DNA of 64,000 nucleotides from Acanthopleura granulata (Eukaryota > Mollusca > Polyplacophora > Chitonida > Chitonidae). Both the position numbers and the translations under genes were made by a program. The notes beneath the pieces were generated by a model that was not told the origin of the DNA, did no database searches, and worked only from the letters and a program-made list of their open reading frames with translations. Every line of letters begins with the position of its first letter. Position 1 is the first letter of the stretch. Location of the stretch: the NCBI GenBank assembly GCA_016165875.1, contig JABBOT010000023.1:1922001-1986000 (forward strand), given 5' to 3'. Shown here piece after piece: positions 56,901 through 64,000 of this stretch.

Positions 56901-57747
56901 TATCTTTTGGACAGTACATACAAATGCCATACATGGCTGATAAGATAGCATACTCCCAAAACTGCAAGATATTTTCTCTATTCTTCCCATAACATCACCA
57001 ACATCACTAGCAAGTTCTGGACAGGAATCTTGAAACAAGCCAAGGTCTTGTGATGAGGACAGAAGCTAAAGAAGTCAGAAAACAGTTTCTGCATTTACAG
57101 AATGTGCGTCTGTTGGTTGGAGATTTTATAGAAGAGCCTTTTTAGGAGTGTTGGTTGGGTTACTCCCACAAAATAAACTGATTTCTTCTTTTTCTTTTTT
57201 TACAGCCATGCACACCTGAACAACTTGGAGAAGTCCCCAGTAATACTGTTTGCTTGCTCTCGAATTCTGTCAATGCCATCTGAAAACGCACAAAATTAGT
57301 ATCAAAAATAATGAACATATTAATAAAGGCTATGACGTATAACAGTAATCCTTCACAGCACAAATGTCGTACATGCAAGAAATAATTCTTAACATACACA
57401 AATTTACATAAACAAAATCTTCCTTTCGCCAGTAACTGCGTTTCTCAGTAAAAATATTTGTGCAAACATCATATGAGTACACGTAGTACAAACACAGTAT
57501 TTCAAGGTCATGTTATCAGATCAGGTTTCAAATCATCAGTAACTTTTTCAAATTGCTTGACAAGAGAAGTTATTGTATAATTTTACACAAGAATGAGTCT
57601 GATACCTTTAATTTTCTGGACAGGGTGAGGCGGTGAATTGTCCGAGACTAGGGACTTGCCCTGTAGAATACACATGCACTCTCCCTCAGTCATCATCCTC
57701 AAGTCCTCCAGCCATTTGCCCACGGGGTTCACATCCTCATTCATCAT
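44847..57747 (-). CDS. Inscuteable homologue, armadillo-repeat spindle-orientation adaptor (whole gene span, 12 coding exons, 507 aa)
   Basis: Twelve minus-strand exons join into 1,524 nt with every phase matching. The N-terminus holds KWLEDLRMMTEGECMCILQ, the LGN/GPSM2-binding peptide of INSC. The C-terminal two thirds (from about residue 168) are armadillo repeats with INSC hallmarks: EGGLRVLCEICRR, QALRAVATICCV, GEAAGVIAQITSP, STAALANMTFMDTTACE, VATILANM, CERVQQKAAIALTRLSRD, ERNNSDAVLVACLAALRKI and VQQLVQPRLMDSFLIC. These correspond closely in order and content to human INSC as I recall it (about 530-580 aa). Known role: INSC links the Par3/Par6/aPKC cortex to LGN-Galpha-NuMA and orients the spindle in asymmetric and epithelial divisions. 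In vertebrates the protein ends in ESFV, a PDZ ligand; here it ends ENFV, with Asn at -2. An in-frame TAG just upstream fixes the start at ATG-ATG. Three minisatellites sit on its exon edges. Confidence 0.95.
45526..45602 (-). CDS. INSC exon 11
   Basis: Acceptor ATTTTCAG, donor TGTCTG/GTAAGA. Encodes LPRLVELCRDVHERNNSDAV-LVACL; phase 1 in, phase 0 out. End of the last armadillo repeat. Confidence 0.95.
45670..45762. repeat. 22-nt tandem repeat, four copies
   Basis: Units of AATACTGTAGGAACTGGTACAC, the later ones with CAGGAGCC or AAGGAGCTGG variants. In INSC intron 10, just outside exon 11. Confidence 0.9.
45935..46520. repeat. 43-nt minisatellite, ~13 copies
   Basis: Units of GGCAGCAGGGCCTTGACGCC plus CAATGGGGACCTGTCAGACG plus CCC. 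Two alternating subtypes (AGCAGGG with GGGGATC; AACAGGG with GAGTACC) form a partial higher-order pattern. In INSC intron 10. Confidence 0.95.
46927..47152 (-). CDS. INSC exon 10
   Basis: Acceptor ATACAG, donor CATG/GTCAGT (C at +3), phase 0 in and 1 out. Encodes VATILANMAAVEGCRNDIVE, HRGIELLLSFLHEG, EVCACERVQQKAAIALTRL and SRDAQNARTVVQQH. Two armadillo repeats. Confidence 0.95.
47840..48015 (-). CDS. INSC exon 9
   Basis: Acceptor TTTTACAG, phase 1 in and 0 out. Encodes LCDASTKPEVVLLSTAALAN, MTFMDTTACELLQQAGAPRI and LAKVITETKASSMFAKDQ. The donor is CAG/GTCTGT, with C at +3, placed by the continuity FAKDQ-VATILANM. The frame stays open past it, so read-through would add an unrelated peptide. 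Confidence 0.92.
48483..48790 (+). repeat. Full-length tRNA-derived SINE, second family, ATTC tail
   Basis: The head GATAGCGCAGTTGGTAAAGC (A box) and GGGCTCAAACCTGGGTCAGG (B box) resembles a tRNA with anticodon region CTTTCGG. The body has GTCATACCAAAGACTTTAAA, GTGTCAGTATAATGTGACTG and GTGAAATATTCTTGAGTAGG. The tail is ATTCATTCATTC. The last body block is shared with the AATAAATA-tailed family. In INSC intron 8. Confidence 0.9.
49078..49249 (-). CDS. INSC exon 8
   Basis: Acceptor CATGTAG, donor TGGTAG/GTAAGG, phase 0 in and 1 out. Encodes VGGVECIKNILCDSGSSEEL, MGEAAGVIAQITSPCLDNYH and HISGFQENMADLVPALV. This is the strongly conserved GEAAGVIAQITSP repeat. Confidence 0.95.
49536..49740 (-). 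repeat. SINE copy, minus orientation
   Basis: Reversed tail TTTATCTATTTATTTATTGG, TTTTACGCCGAACTCCAGAA, TATTTCACTTATACGACGGC, AGCCAGCATTATGGGAGC and GGGCAGAGCCTGTGCC, then AAGCCAGGATGAGTTGGACT. Near full length; in INSC intron 7. Confidence 0.9.
50258..50465 (-). repeat. SINE copy with head, minus orientation
   Basis: Reversed tail TATTTATTTGATTTATTCAC, GGCCAACATTATGGGCCCAC, GGAAACCCATGGTCATCCAC and AGGAAGCCAGTGGGAGCTGG; then the head in reverse with GAGGCACCTGGGTCATTACG and ACTTACCCCCTC. The middle body is shortened. In INSC intron 7. Confidence 0.85.
50569..50694 (-). CDS. INSC exon 7
   Basis: Acceptor GTGCCGTAG, donor GAAAGA/GTGAGA, phase 0 both sides. Encodes EGGLRVLCEICRRTSLQGSQ, AQALRAVATICCVTESILEL and ER. 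The first ~32 bases and the acceptor are the source or end copy of the 75-nt minisatellite that follows on the + strand. Confidence 0.95.
50662..51405. repeat. 75-nt minisatellite duplicating the INSC exon 7 acceptor
   Basis: Ten copies (the last two diverged) of a unit with CAGATCTCACACAGCACCCT, CAACCCTCCCTCCTACGGCA, an A-rich stretch and CACAGACATGGGGTAAAA. On the minus strand every unit reads poly-T, GTGCCGTAG, then the first bases of exon 7. As 75 is a multiple of three, long + strand frames (187-191 aa) run through it; these are artefacts. Confidence 0.95.
51418..51490 (-). repeat. SINE fragment, minus orientation
   Basis: ATTTACTTATTTATTTCATT, GGTGCTTTATACCTTACACA and AGAATAATTCACCAGCATTA. 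Confidence 0.75.
51722..51960 (-). repeat. Two degenerate SINE fragments, minus orientation
   Basis: An old copy at about 51,722-51,850 (CATCAAGAATATTTCCCATA, then AACCCTGGCAGTGACTGGAG-like sequence). A second tail-plus-end fragment is at 51,910-51,960 (TTTATTTATTTGATTGGCAT, CTGTACTCAAAAATATTTAG), immediately beside INSC exon 6. Confidence 0.7.
51976..52089 (-). CDS. INSC exon 6
   Basis: Acceptor TTTTATCAG, donor GCCAGG/GTAAGC, phase 0 both sides. Encodes CMVVHLEEAEAPQELNTTFS and TLISLGLEGEHMCYIIAR. Continues directly into EGGLRVL of exon 7. Confidence 0.92.
52090..53574. other. INSC intron 5
   Basis: No repeat or exon recognised; short open frames only. Confidence 0.6.
53575..53692 (-). 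CDS. INSC exon 5
   Basis: Acceptor CCTTTAG, donor GTGCAG/GTATGC, phase 2 in and 0 out. Encodes FNINTCNSVVLRVRLVNQLT and FLGQSFSRLVDLLLSHLVQ, a predicted helical segment before the armadillo domain. Confidence 0.92.
53765..54128 (-). repeat. Full-length tRNA-derived SINE, second family, minus orientation
   Basis: On the minus strand the head is GGCCGCCTGGGTCATCTAGT, GGTTAGAGTGTC (A box) and CCAGGTTCAAGCTCGGGTCG (B box). The body has GTCATACTAAAGACTTTAAA and CCCGGTGTCAGTATAATGTG, shared with the copy at 48,483. It carries an insertion of about 60 nt relative to that copy. In INSC intron 4. Confidence 0.88.
55050..55215 (-). repeat. SINE copy, minus orientation
   Basis: TAATTTATTTATATACATTT, AATGCTGTACTCAAGAATAT, TTCAG, then AGGGTGGGAAGAAACCCGGG and AGAGCCCAGAGGAAACAC. 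It sits about 50 bases from INSC exon 4. Confidence 0.8.
55272..55324 (-). CDS. INSC exon 4
   Basis: A 53-nt exon; acceptor TTTTGACAG, donor GACAG/GTACGT, phase 0 in and 2 out. Encodes QEEVVMGECAKLAQQAD. Small, but fixed by phase continuity on both sides. Confidence 0.88.
55500..56720. repeat. G-rich minisatellite duplicating the INSC exon 3 donor
   Basis: Short blocks of GGTGGGTGGGTCAGGGATGT type are arranged in larger units that also carry CACCACCATCACTCCAGG, TTTACAGACA and CTCACCTCCATGATGCAGG. The last word, on the minus strand, is the end of exon 3 plus its 5' splice site. About eight such junction copies occur (near 55,865, 56,000, 56,140, 56,270, 56,365, 56,480, 56,590, and the real one at 56,684). 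Closely spaced GGG runs give G-quadruplex potential on the + strand. Confidence 0.93.
56684..56807 (-). CDS. INSC exon 3
   Basis: Acceptor ATTTTGCAG, donor ATGGAG/GTGAGT, phase 2 in and 0 out. Encodes RVEKEKWKHLSYNSLQVTCP, IRGLISLSNTYIP and DPPTYIME. The final 12 residues lie inside the minisatellite consensus. Confidence 0.92.
57216..57279 (-). CDS. INSC exon 2
   Basis: Acceptor CGTTTTCAG, donor TTCAG/GTGTGC, phase 1 in and 2 out. Encodes GIDRIREQANSITGDFSKLF. Confidence 0.9.
57606..57747 (-). CDS. INSC exon 1 (start codon and LGN-binding peptide)
   Basis: Begins MMNEDVNPVGKWLEDLRMMT and continues EGECMCILQGKSLVSDNSPP to HPVQKIK; donor TTAAAG/GTATCA, phase 1. In-frame TAG-AGG precedes the ATG, so no upstream coding is possible in this frame. 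The exon itself starts at 57,760 after a pyrimidine-rich GCCCCACAG acceptor, so there is at least one non-coding 5' exon. Confidence 0.93.
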
Positions 57748-57761
57748 CCTCTACTTTACAC

Positions 57762-60700
57762 CTGTGGGGCAAAAACGAACGAAGAAAAACATGGAGTCTG
57801 AACATAATTACATTTTTGATTACACACAGGAGTACAAGAACATGTTGCACAAACATTTTGGCGGCAATTGCCAATGTCTGGGCTTTGTAGTGGCTCGTTT
57901 CCTTAAGGAACTGCTTACAATCATGATATGTGGGTGTATGTAGACAGGTAGTGCTCAGGCTCAGAATGCTGCCCTACTGTTACTACTCGATACACAGGGT
58001 GTGTACCCCTATAAACCTACCCTACAGGTACCCCTAAAAACGGCTTCTTTTAGACTAGACCACACTTTGAAGGCCCACCTAAAGAGCTGATTTCCAGAAC
58101 GAAACTGCTGTTTTCTGAATAGGGTTCAAACAAGGTAGCTAGGTGACAGATGATTTAGGATATCAACCATGGTGTTTGCTCTTAACTTAAAAACAAGTCA
58201 CCATATAGATGAAAACCAAGCCATATATCAGACTTTTGTGCCTAACAGATGTGTTATAACACTGCAGCCCAACCACGCATTAGATTGACCTGGCAACAGC
58301 ATAGGTCAATGTACAAACACGTGTCGGTCTCATTTCCTTCCTCCAGCCACACACTAGTCAGTGCCATGTAAGTGAAATATTACATGGTAGCATAAAAAGC
58401 AATCAAATGAAGAATAAAATAATGTAACAATTAATATAGGACCTAATAAATACAGACTGAACATGCATAATATCAGTGCATACCAACAGGTCCGTACAAC
58501 ACTGAATGATGTACACCCACAAACAACTCCTCTCCACAAACGGAGTCTGTCATTTGTAACTGTTTAATTACAATACATGTGGATCTATCGTGTATGAATC
58601 AGCAAGGTTTGAATTAACTGACAGTCAGGAGTGCACGCAACAGCACGCTCTAGCGACATGCCAGATTAGGCTGCGAGTTTATCGCAGTGACACTACAGCT
58701 AGGTGCACTGATCCATGAAGGTGTAACATGGCATTTGTCACACTTGTCACACTTGTCATAGTATCTATCCTGAAATCGGAACAGCTCACGTCTGGTCCAC
58801 GAAATGTCAGATGAACAGTAAGCCAGTACAGTCATTTTTTCCATTAGGATGGACATGTACATGTCTCTAGCCCTGTCAGTATACAGCACTCCCCTATGTC
58901 AGGTGTCCACGGGTATCAGACTATGTTCAAACATATATGGAGCAAGCAAGTTACATGTAACAACACTGTTTCACATGTTTCTGTGGTACTTACAAGAAAT
59001 GTATGTACCAGATTTTGTGGGCATTATTCTGTACAACCTGCTAACTTAATTACACTGTGACTGTATACTCTTATACTAAATCCCTGAAGTTTGACCAATC
59101 CAGATAAAAAAAACTCAACAACCTCAATACCACATTTATACATAAACTCGATTAAACCTTGACCATTTGAGTGAAAACTTTACAAAGGAAACACAACTCT
59201 GAAACTTTCAAATTCAATCAAGTTTCTCTCCGAACTGATTTTAAACAAATAATGTTAAGCATCTGAGATACTGATTCTGACCAGTAATATATTCAGCACA
59301 TGATTTATAATCTATACTCTGCCCAGAATGTGTAAAACCCAAATCATGATAACAGCGTAATGTCAATTAGACTGACAAATATGTTTATATGCATTTAATC
59401 AATTACATATATACGTGTCCATGAAAAACTTCATGATCATACCTACAGGTACACAGTAAATTTTGTCCCTTTGCCACTTTGGTGTAACTGTTTATAATAA
59501 TTATCTTTAATAGCATGGCAGATATAAGAGAGAGAAGGCAGTCTTAAATGTCTACATCTTGTCTATATATATCCAGACTTCTTCACACGTGTCTGAAAGT
59601 TAACTGCCTGTTAATAAGAATGTTATCTGTTAGTGGTACAGAGCTATAAAGCAGCCAGCATGTCCAGCATCTGTCAAGGAGCAAATTACCCAGCCACCTA
59701 ACAGCAAGTTTTATGCATGCATGTGTACATCTGCGTTAACTTTGACAGCCCAGGTCCTGAGCGAGAACTTGTACATGTGTACAATACTTAGATCCGCCAG
59801 TCTTTTAGTTACTGTAATTTATCAACCTCTTCGCATGTTTATAAGGTGTCTATTCAAGCATATTATAAAGGCATTTTTTCTGTGTTAACTGATAAAATTA
59901 TACTTTCTGTGCAGCCCTGAAATTGGCCAATCCAACCAATGTAGTTTTGTCTCCAAAATCAAACTAAAATGTGCATAAATTGCATGGAAAGTTGCCCTTG
60001 CAACAAGGTTGAGGAATTAGGGTAGTCATGTTAGTATAGTTAGTCATCAGCTGCATAGCTATGGCTTCAGTACACAGATACTCAAACAGAGTCTATCAGA
60101 TCTCACAGGAGTAGGGTACATCATAAGACTTGATCCTCTCTGTATAAAACAATCCAAAATCGATCCGTCAGTATACATCTAAATCTTCAACGTCACATCA
60201 TGATCATCTATGTACTATACATATACAATATGAAATTTTCCACAAATGCAATTTGCAATGAAAAAAATACCTTGACATTAACATTTAATTTATGGTTCAT
60301 ATAAAAGCCTACATTTAATACAATCCAAACATTTAGCTACACTCTTCTACAGAAATACTTCCACATAATACTCATAGGTACAGTTTTTTGTGGTCATTCT
60401 TTGTTTTCTCCTCCTTTAGATGGGTTCTCGGCCTATACTTTAACTTCTAACAATCTAAAATGCTTGGGTATAAACCTGCCCAACTCATTTTCATTTTTTT
60501 GGCAGAATAACATGCTATTTGTGACACTGACATGTATGAATCAGTACAGGTATGCATGGTTTTATGGTCATTTAAGCATAAACACATATCATGCTTTCAT
60601 TAACTCAATGTGAACCTTTACTAATAAGGCTTGTGCACTTTGTACAGCACCAGTGACATGTAGAGAGTATTATAATAGTGTCATGTACACGTGCATCATA

Positions 60701-61283
60701 CACAACAAAACTTTGTCTACTTATTTTATTTCCACTGTTGTTCATTTCCAAGTATACAATGGAATGTGACTCAGGTCATGAAATTTGGGTGTTACATGTA
60801 ACCAAAACATCATTTACAGGCTTTAAGCCTTGAATAACTGATTGTTCGGTTTTGTCAAGATGCATAAACGGTCGTTCGTGCAAAAGACCAGCCCTTTCTG
60901 CAAATTGGTTATGTGAACTAGTGGCTACCAAAGTAAGCCACTGCTTAGTAGTTGTTCATTTTATTTACTGTAACTTCGGCAAAACCTAATCAATTTGCTC
61001 CGACCAACAAGGTTAAAGAATACCGAGTAGAGCTCACCATGAATGATAATGTGAGATGATAATGCGTGTCAAAGAACGAAAACTTACATGAACATGGTCT
61101 CCACCAAGCAGATAACAGACTGAAACGCTTCACAAACTACAGTTAACAACTGTTTCGTTGCAGTTCAATGTTATTGTAACCGAGCTGGTTGTTGGTGTTT
61201 GTTGACCACTAGTTATCTAAGCTTTGGGGAGGCTAGCTTGATAGAACCGACAGAAAAGTAACACAACACAGAAGTGGAGTCAC
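57762..61283 (-). other. Probable INSC 5'UTR intron
   Basis: About 3.5 kb with no coding exon recognised. Contains one SINE fragment near 58.35 kb. Short open frames have no recognisable homology. Confidence 0.45.
58315..58420 (+). repeat. SINE 3' fragment
   Basis: TTTCCTTCCTCCAGCCACAC, AGTGCCATGTAAGTGAAATA, TTACATGGTAGCATAAAAAG and CAATCAAATGAAGAATAAAA. Diverged. Confidence 0.7.
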
Positions 61284-61398
61284 CTTTTTGTATTCTTGGC
61301 ATCCTGTGCTGGCTGGAGACATAATACCATAACCCTGTAACTGTAACTCCTGATGACTCTGCGTTCAAGACTCTGATTGCAAGACTGACTCCAAGACT
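61284..61398 (-). other. Candidate non-coding first exon (INSC 5'UTR)
   Basis: Runs from an initiator-like TCAGTC to a donor AAAAAG/GTGACT on the minus strand. It contains ATGs. One (61,330) opens a frame that, joined to the 57,760 acceptor, ends at a TGA just after and overlapping the INSC start; another stops at TAA three bases into the next exon. These would act as upstream ORFs that limit INSC translation. Assignment to INSC rests on orientation and on the lack of any other gene between. Confidence 0.45.
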
Positions 61399-61424
61399 GA
61401 CTGCCAACACACACTAGGGAAGGA

Positions 61425-61433
61425 CTTTTATAG
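61425..61433 (-). promoter_or_regulatory. TATA box
   Basis: CTATAAAAG on the minus strand, about 34 bases upstream of the A in GGCAGTCAGTC, an initiator-type sequence. Spacing and both motifs are canonical for RNA polymerase II. Confidence 0.6.
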
Positions 61434-62439
61434 CCCAAGACAATTAACTGACCAGCTATGAGAGTTCCAATCAGCACCAGGCTATCTTGGATTTGTCTTT
61501 TTATAACATCAAAAACACTGCATTTACAGAGACTATAATGCATACATCTAACAACTTTTAACCACTAGGTGGTATACTCTACAAGCATGTTAAATATGAA
61601 AAAGCTACTATATCTACTTTTCTAACTACACACCATTTAACCTCTAAGAAACAACTCAGTCATATTTAATTATATTTTAAATCTATCATAACTTCCAGGC
61701 TATTTACTGAGCTATAACATAACAGTGACCATGTTAAAGTAAATGATAGTAGCAACACACTAATATGCAACATCCCTACCTAATATTATGAACTAGTTAT
61801 GAATTTTATCCTTAAAGTTGTGAAACATAACACACCAATCTAGCAAAAGGGCGGGAAACGACAACATCCTAACTACAGCCTTACAACATTATGTTAAGGC
61901 CATAGTAAAGTGCTCAAATTCTCCAGCCCAACCATCTGAAGGGGTGTCTGAAACTGGAAAATAAAAGAAACTAGCCCCCAGTTAACTACACTACATTAGC
62001 CACCTTATCTACTATAAACATGATATATATCATCTTGTGTTGGAAAAAGTATCATCTGAATGCAATTAGGCCTACCTCCCATGTAGATGTAAAATTGCCA
62101 ACCACTACAAAACCACTCTCTCAACAGTTAACGATTAAAAAGTTAGTTAAACAATTTCTTTTGGTAATTAGTACTTCATGGGGTTTTGATGATATGATCA
62201 TGTATTAAATATTACTCATGGAAAGAAAAGTATATTTGTGTGAATTATAGCTTTAAACAATAGCCAAATATTTTCTTTGTGAAATGAGTTGGACAAAACT
62301 GGTAGTCAGCTAACTGAATTAGCCGTCAGTCAATTAAATGAATTAGTCATCTGAGCCTTAACAGCCTTAAGAGTTTTTTGTGAAAACGAAGCCCCTGACA
62401 TCAAGTCATATCAATCAATACAGTTTATAGAATGACAAT
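61434..62439. other. Upstream flank, no supported gene
   Basis: AT-rich; no repeat or exon recognised. Confidence 0.45.
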
Positions 62440-63110
62440 GGTGATCTACTTACCATGGCTACCAAAGAAATAGAACAAATGTGAGTTGCAACTCATTACC
62501 CCATCTGTATTGATGCATCGACCAAAAATTAAAACTTCACCCTGAAAACTCATTTCCACATCTGTATCGATGCATCCACCGAAAATTATAACTTCTCATG
62601 GAAAATAGCTAGAGTTGTAGCCCAGAAATTGTATATATTTATGCTAACTTTATGTAGGGATAACAACAATCTGGTTACCATGGCAACAGTTTAGAACTGA
62701 CAAATGTGAGGCATGACACATTGTCATATATGTGTCTTAGGATCCACCAAGAATTAAAACTAAATATGGTCCAGACACAAAGTTCATACCTAACTATTTA
62801 GTAGGAAATAGAAATTTGGTTACCATGGCAACCATGGGAATGGACACATGTGAGTTGCAAACCCTCATCATCTGTGTATCTATGTAACCACCAAAAATTA
62901 AAACTGTACATGGAGTACAATTGGAGCTGTAGTGCAGACACCAAGTTAAATCTATTAATACAATACATATATATGTAGAAAATGGCGATCTGGTTACCAT
63001 GGCAACCACAGAAATGTATGTATCCTCCAAAATTAACAAAAAAAAAAGTATGTGGAAAACAATTCGAGATATAGGCCAGACACGATTACGAAGGGACAGA
63101 TGGACAAAAT
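62440..63110. repeat. Diverged tandem repeat carrying RFX X-box palindromes
   Basis: Four copies, spaced about 225, 145 and 175 nt. Each carries a (GTTACCATGGCAAC)-type palindrome, then an ACA.ATGTGAGTTGCAA-like word, a CATCTGTAT..ATG-like word and ACCAAAAATTAAAACT. The palindrome is exact at 62,674-62,687, 62,819-62,832 and 62,993-63,006 and degenerate at 62,448-62,461. Confidence 0.8.
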
Positions 63111-63874
63111 CACTATACCATTAATATTCTCCGCCATTAATGGCGGGTGTATAGAAAATGAACTTAACTGCAACAAACATTTTCAGCAGATGCGTAACTG
63201 ACTGACTCTTATGAATGACATATGATAACTGGTACAGTGGAAAATTCTGACATGAGATACATAACTTAACAGTATGTACCAACAGAAATCTCTGAACAGT
63301 AAAAGCATAGCCAATAATTTATGTCACTTAATGAAAAATAAAAGTTTTCAAAACTACATGTATTAAAGGTTACTATGAAAATTAGACTGTAAGCTGGTGA
63401 AAGCCTTTACCTGTCCAAATCTGTACATGTATATGTGTGCCAGGCTTATCCCACGAGTGAGCTTTCTCTCTACATATATTCAGTAGATAGTCCACCAGTA
63501 GAAACTTCAACCACAGTGAACACAGGCCTATAGCCCACAGTTTGCACAGGGGAGTACAAAACAGGTCAGGTATAAATTAAGCAGTGGGCATACCAGGAAG
63601 AGAATGTGCACCTGTATATAACACAAGGAATGTCTAAAGCTCACTAAGTCATCATATTCTGGTCCCTGTTATTCATCATGCACATTTGTTATAAACAACA
63701 GTATAATGAGCTGTGGACTAACTGTAAACATAATTAAACAGTGTAAATATATATGAATGTATTCATCTGCTCTAATAGACTAATATAACAGCTGCTTTAT
63801 TAGTGCAATCAGTAATATACATCTTGGCATACATGTATATGTATGAGCAATACAAAACAAATAGCTTAGCATGA
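63111..63874. other. No recognisable gene
   Basis: AT-rich single-copy-looking DNA. Confidence 0.45.
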
Positions 63875-63877
63875 CAT

Positions 63878-64000
63878 GTATTCATTTATTTGCTTTATGT
63901 TTCACGCCATACTGAACAATATCTCAATTTCAGAACCATGGGAAATCCATGACCATCCACAGGTTACTGACAGACCTTCCCACATATAGTCACAGAGGAA
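63878..64000 (-). repeat. SINE copy cut by the window end, minus orientation
   Basis: ATTCATTTATTTGCTTTATG, TTTCACGCCATACTGAACAA, AACCATGGGAAATCCATGAC and CATCCACAGGTTACTGACAG are in family order; the head would lie beyond 64,000. Confidence 0.8.

Overview
This is a stretch of animal nuclear DNA. Genes are split into short exons with GT-AG introns, intergenic DNA is AT-rich, and minisatellites and tRNA-derived SINE copies are abundant. Most SINE copies share a body that ends in an AATAAATAAATA-like tail, a type I associate with molluscs, brachiopods and other lophotrochozoans. I would place the source there without naming a species. There are no bacterial operons, CRISPR arrays or viral genes. 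Nearly all long open frames are accidental, many of them inside minisatellites whose unit length is a multiple of three.

Three genes can be assembled exon by exon, with reading phases that match at every junction. (1) On the + strand, 12,048-24,702 (6 coding exons, 508 aa), a type I membrane protein: signal peptide, SUEL/rhamnose-binding lectin domain, CUB-like domain, transmembrane helix and proline-rich cytoplasmic tail. (2) On the - strand, 37,624-28,472 (3 coding exons, 220 aa), a LURAP1/LURAP1L-like leucine-rich adaptor ending in a class I PDZ motif. (3) On the - strand, 57,747-44,847 (12 coding exons, 507 aa), a complete Inscuteable homologue (INSC), with the N-terminal LGN-binding peptide and a C-terminal armadillo-repeat domain. 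A TATA-box promoter and non-coding first exon about 3.5 kb upstream (61.4 kb) probably belong to it. A fourth gene is seen only as a candidate signal-peptide exon on the - strand at 2.9 kb, pointing out of the window.

Layout: 1-2.5 kb minisatellites; 2.9 kb outgoing signal-peptide exon; 3-12 kb intergenic DNA with several tandem repeats and a perfect-looking hairpin at 6.6 kb; 12-24.7 kb lectin/CUB receptor; 24.7-28.5 kb convergent intergenic space; 28.5-37.6 kb LURAP1-like gene with a 0.78 kb foldback element in its large intron; 37.6-41.7 kb intergenic; 41.7-61.4 kb INSC with a probable long 3'UTR; 62.4-63.1 kb a diverged tandem repeat carrying exact RFX X-box palindromes upstream of INSC.

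The most unusual feature is in INSC. Three separate minisatellites have grown out of exon edges: one repeats a 5' splice site with the last bases of its exon, one repeats a 3' splice site with the first ~32 bases of its exon, and one abuts the stop codon. INSC (spindle orientation via LGN and Par3) and LURAP1 (actomyosin flow via MRCK and MYO18A) are both polarity/cytoskeleton adaptors, but nothing in the sequence shows that their proximity is functional.
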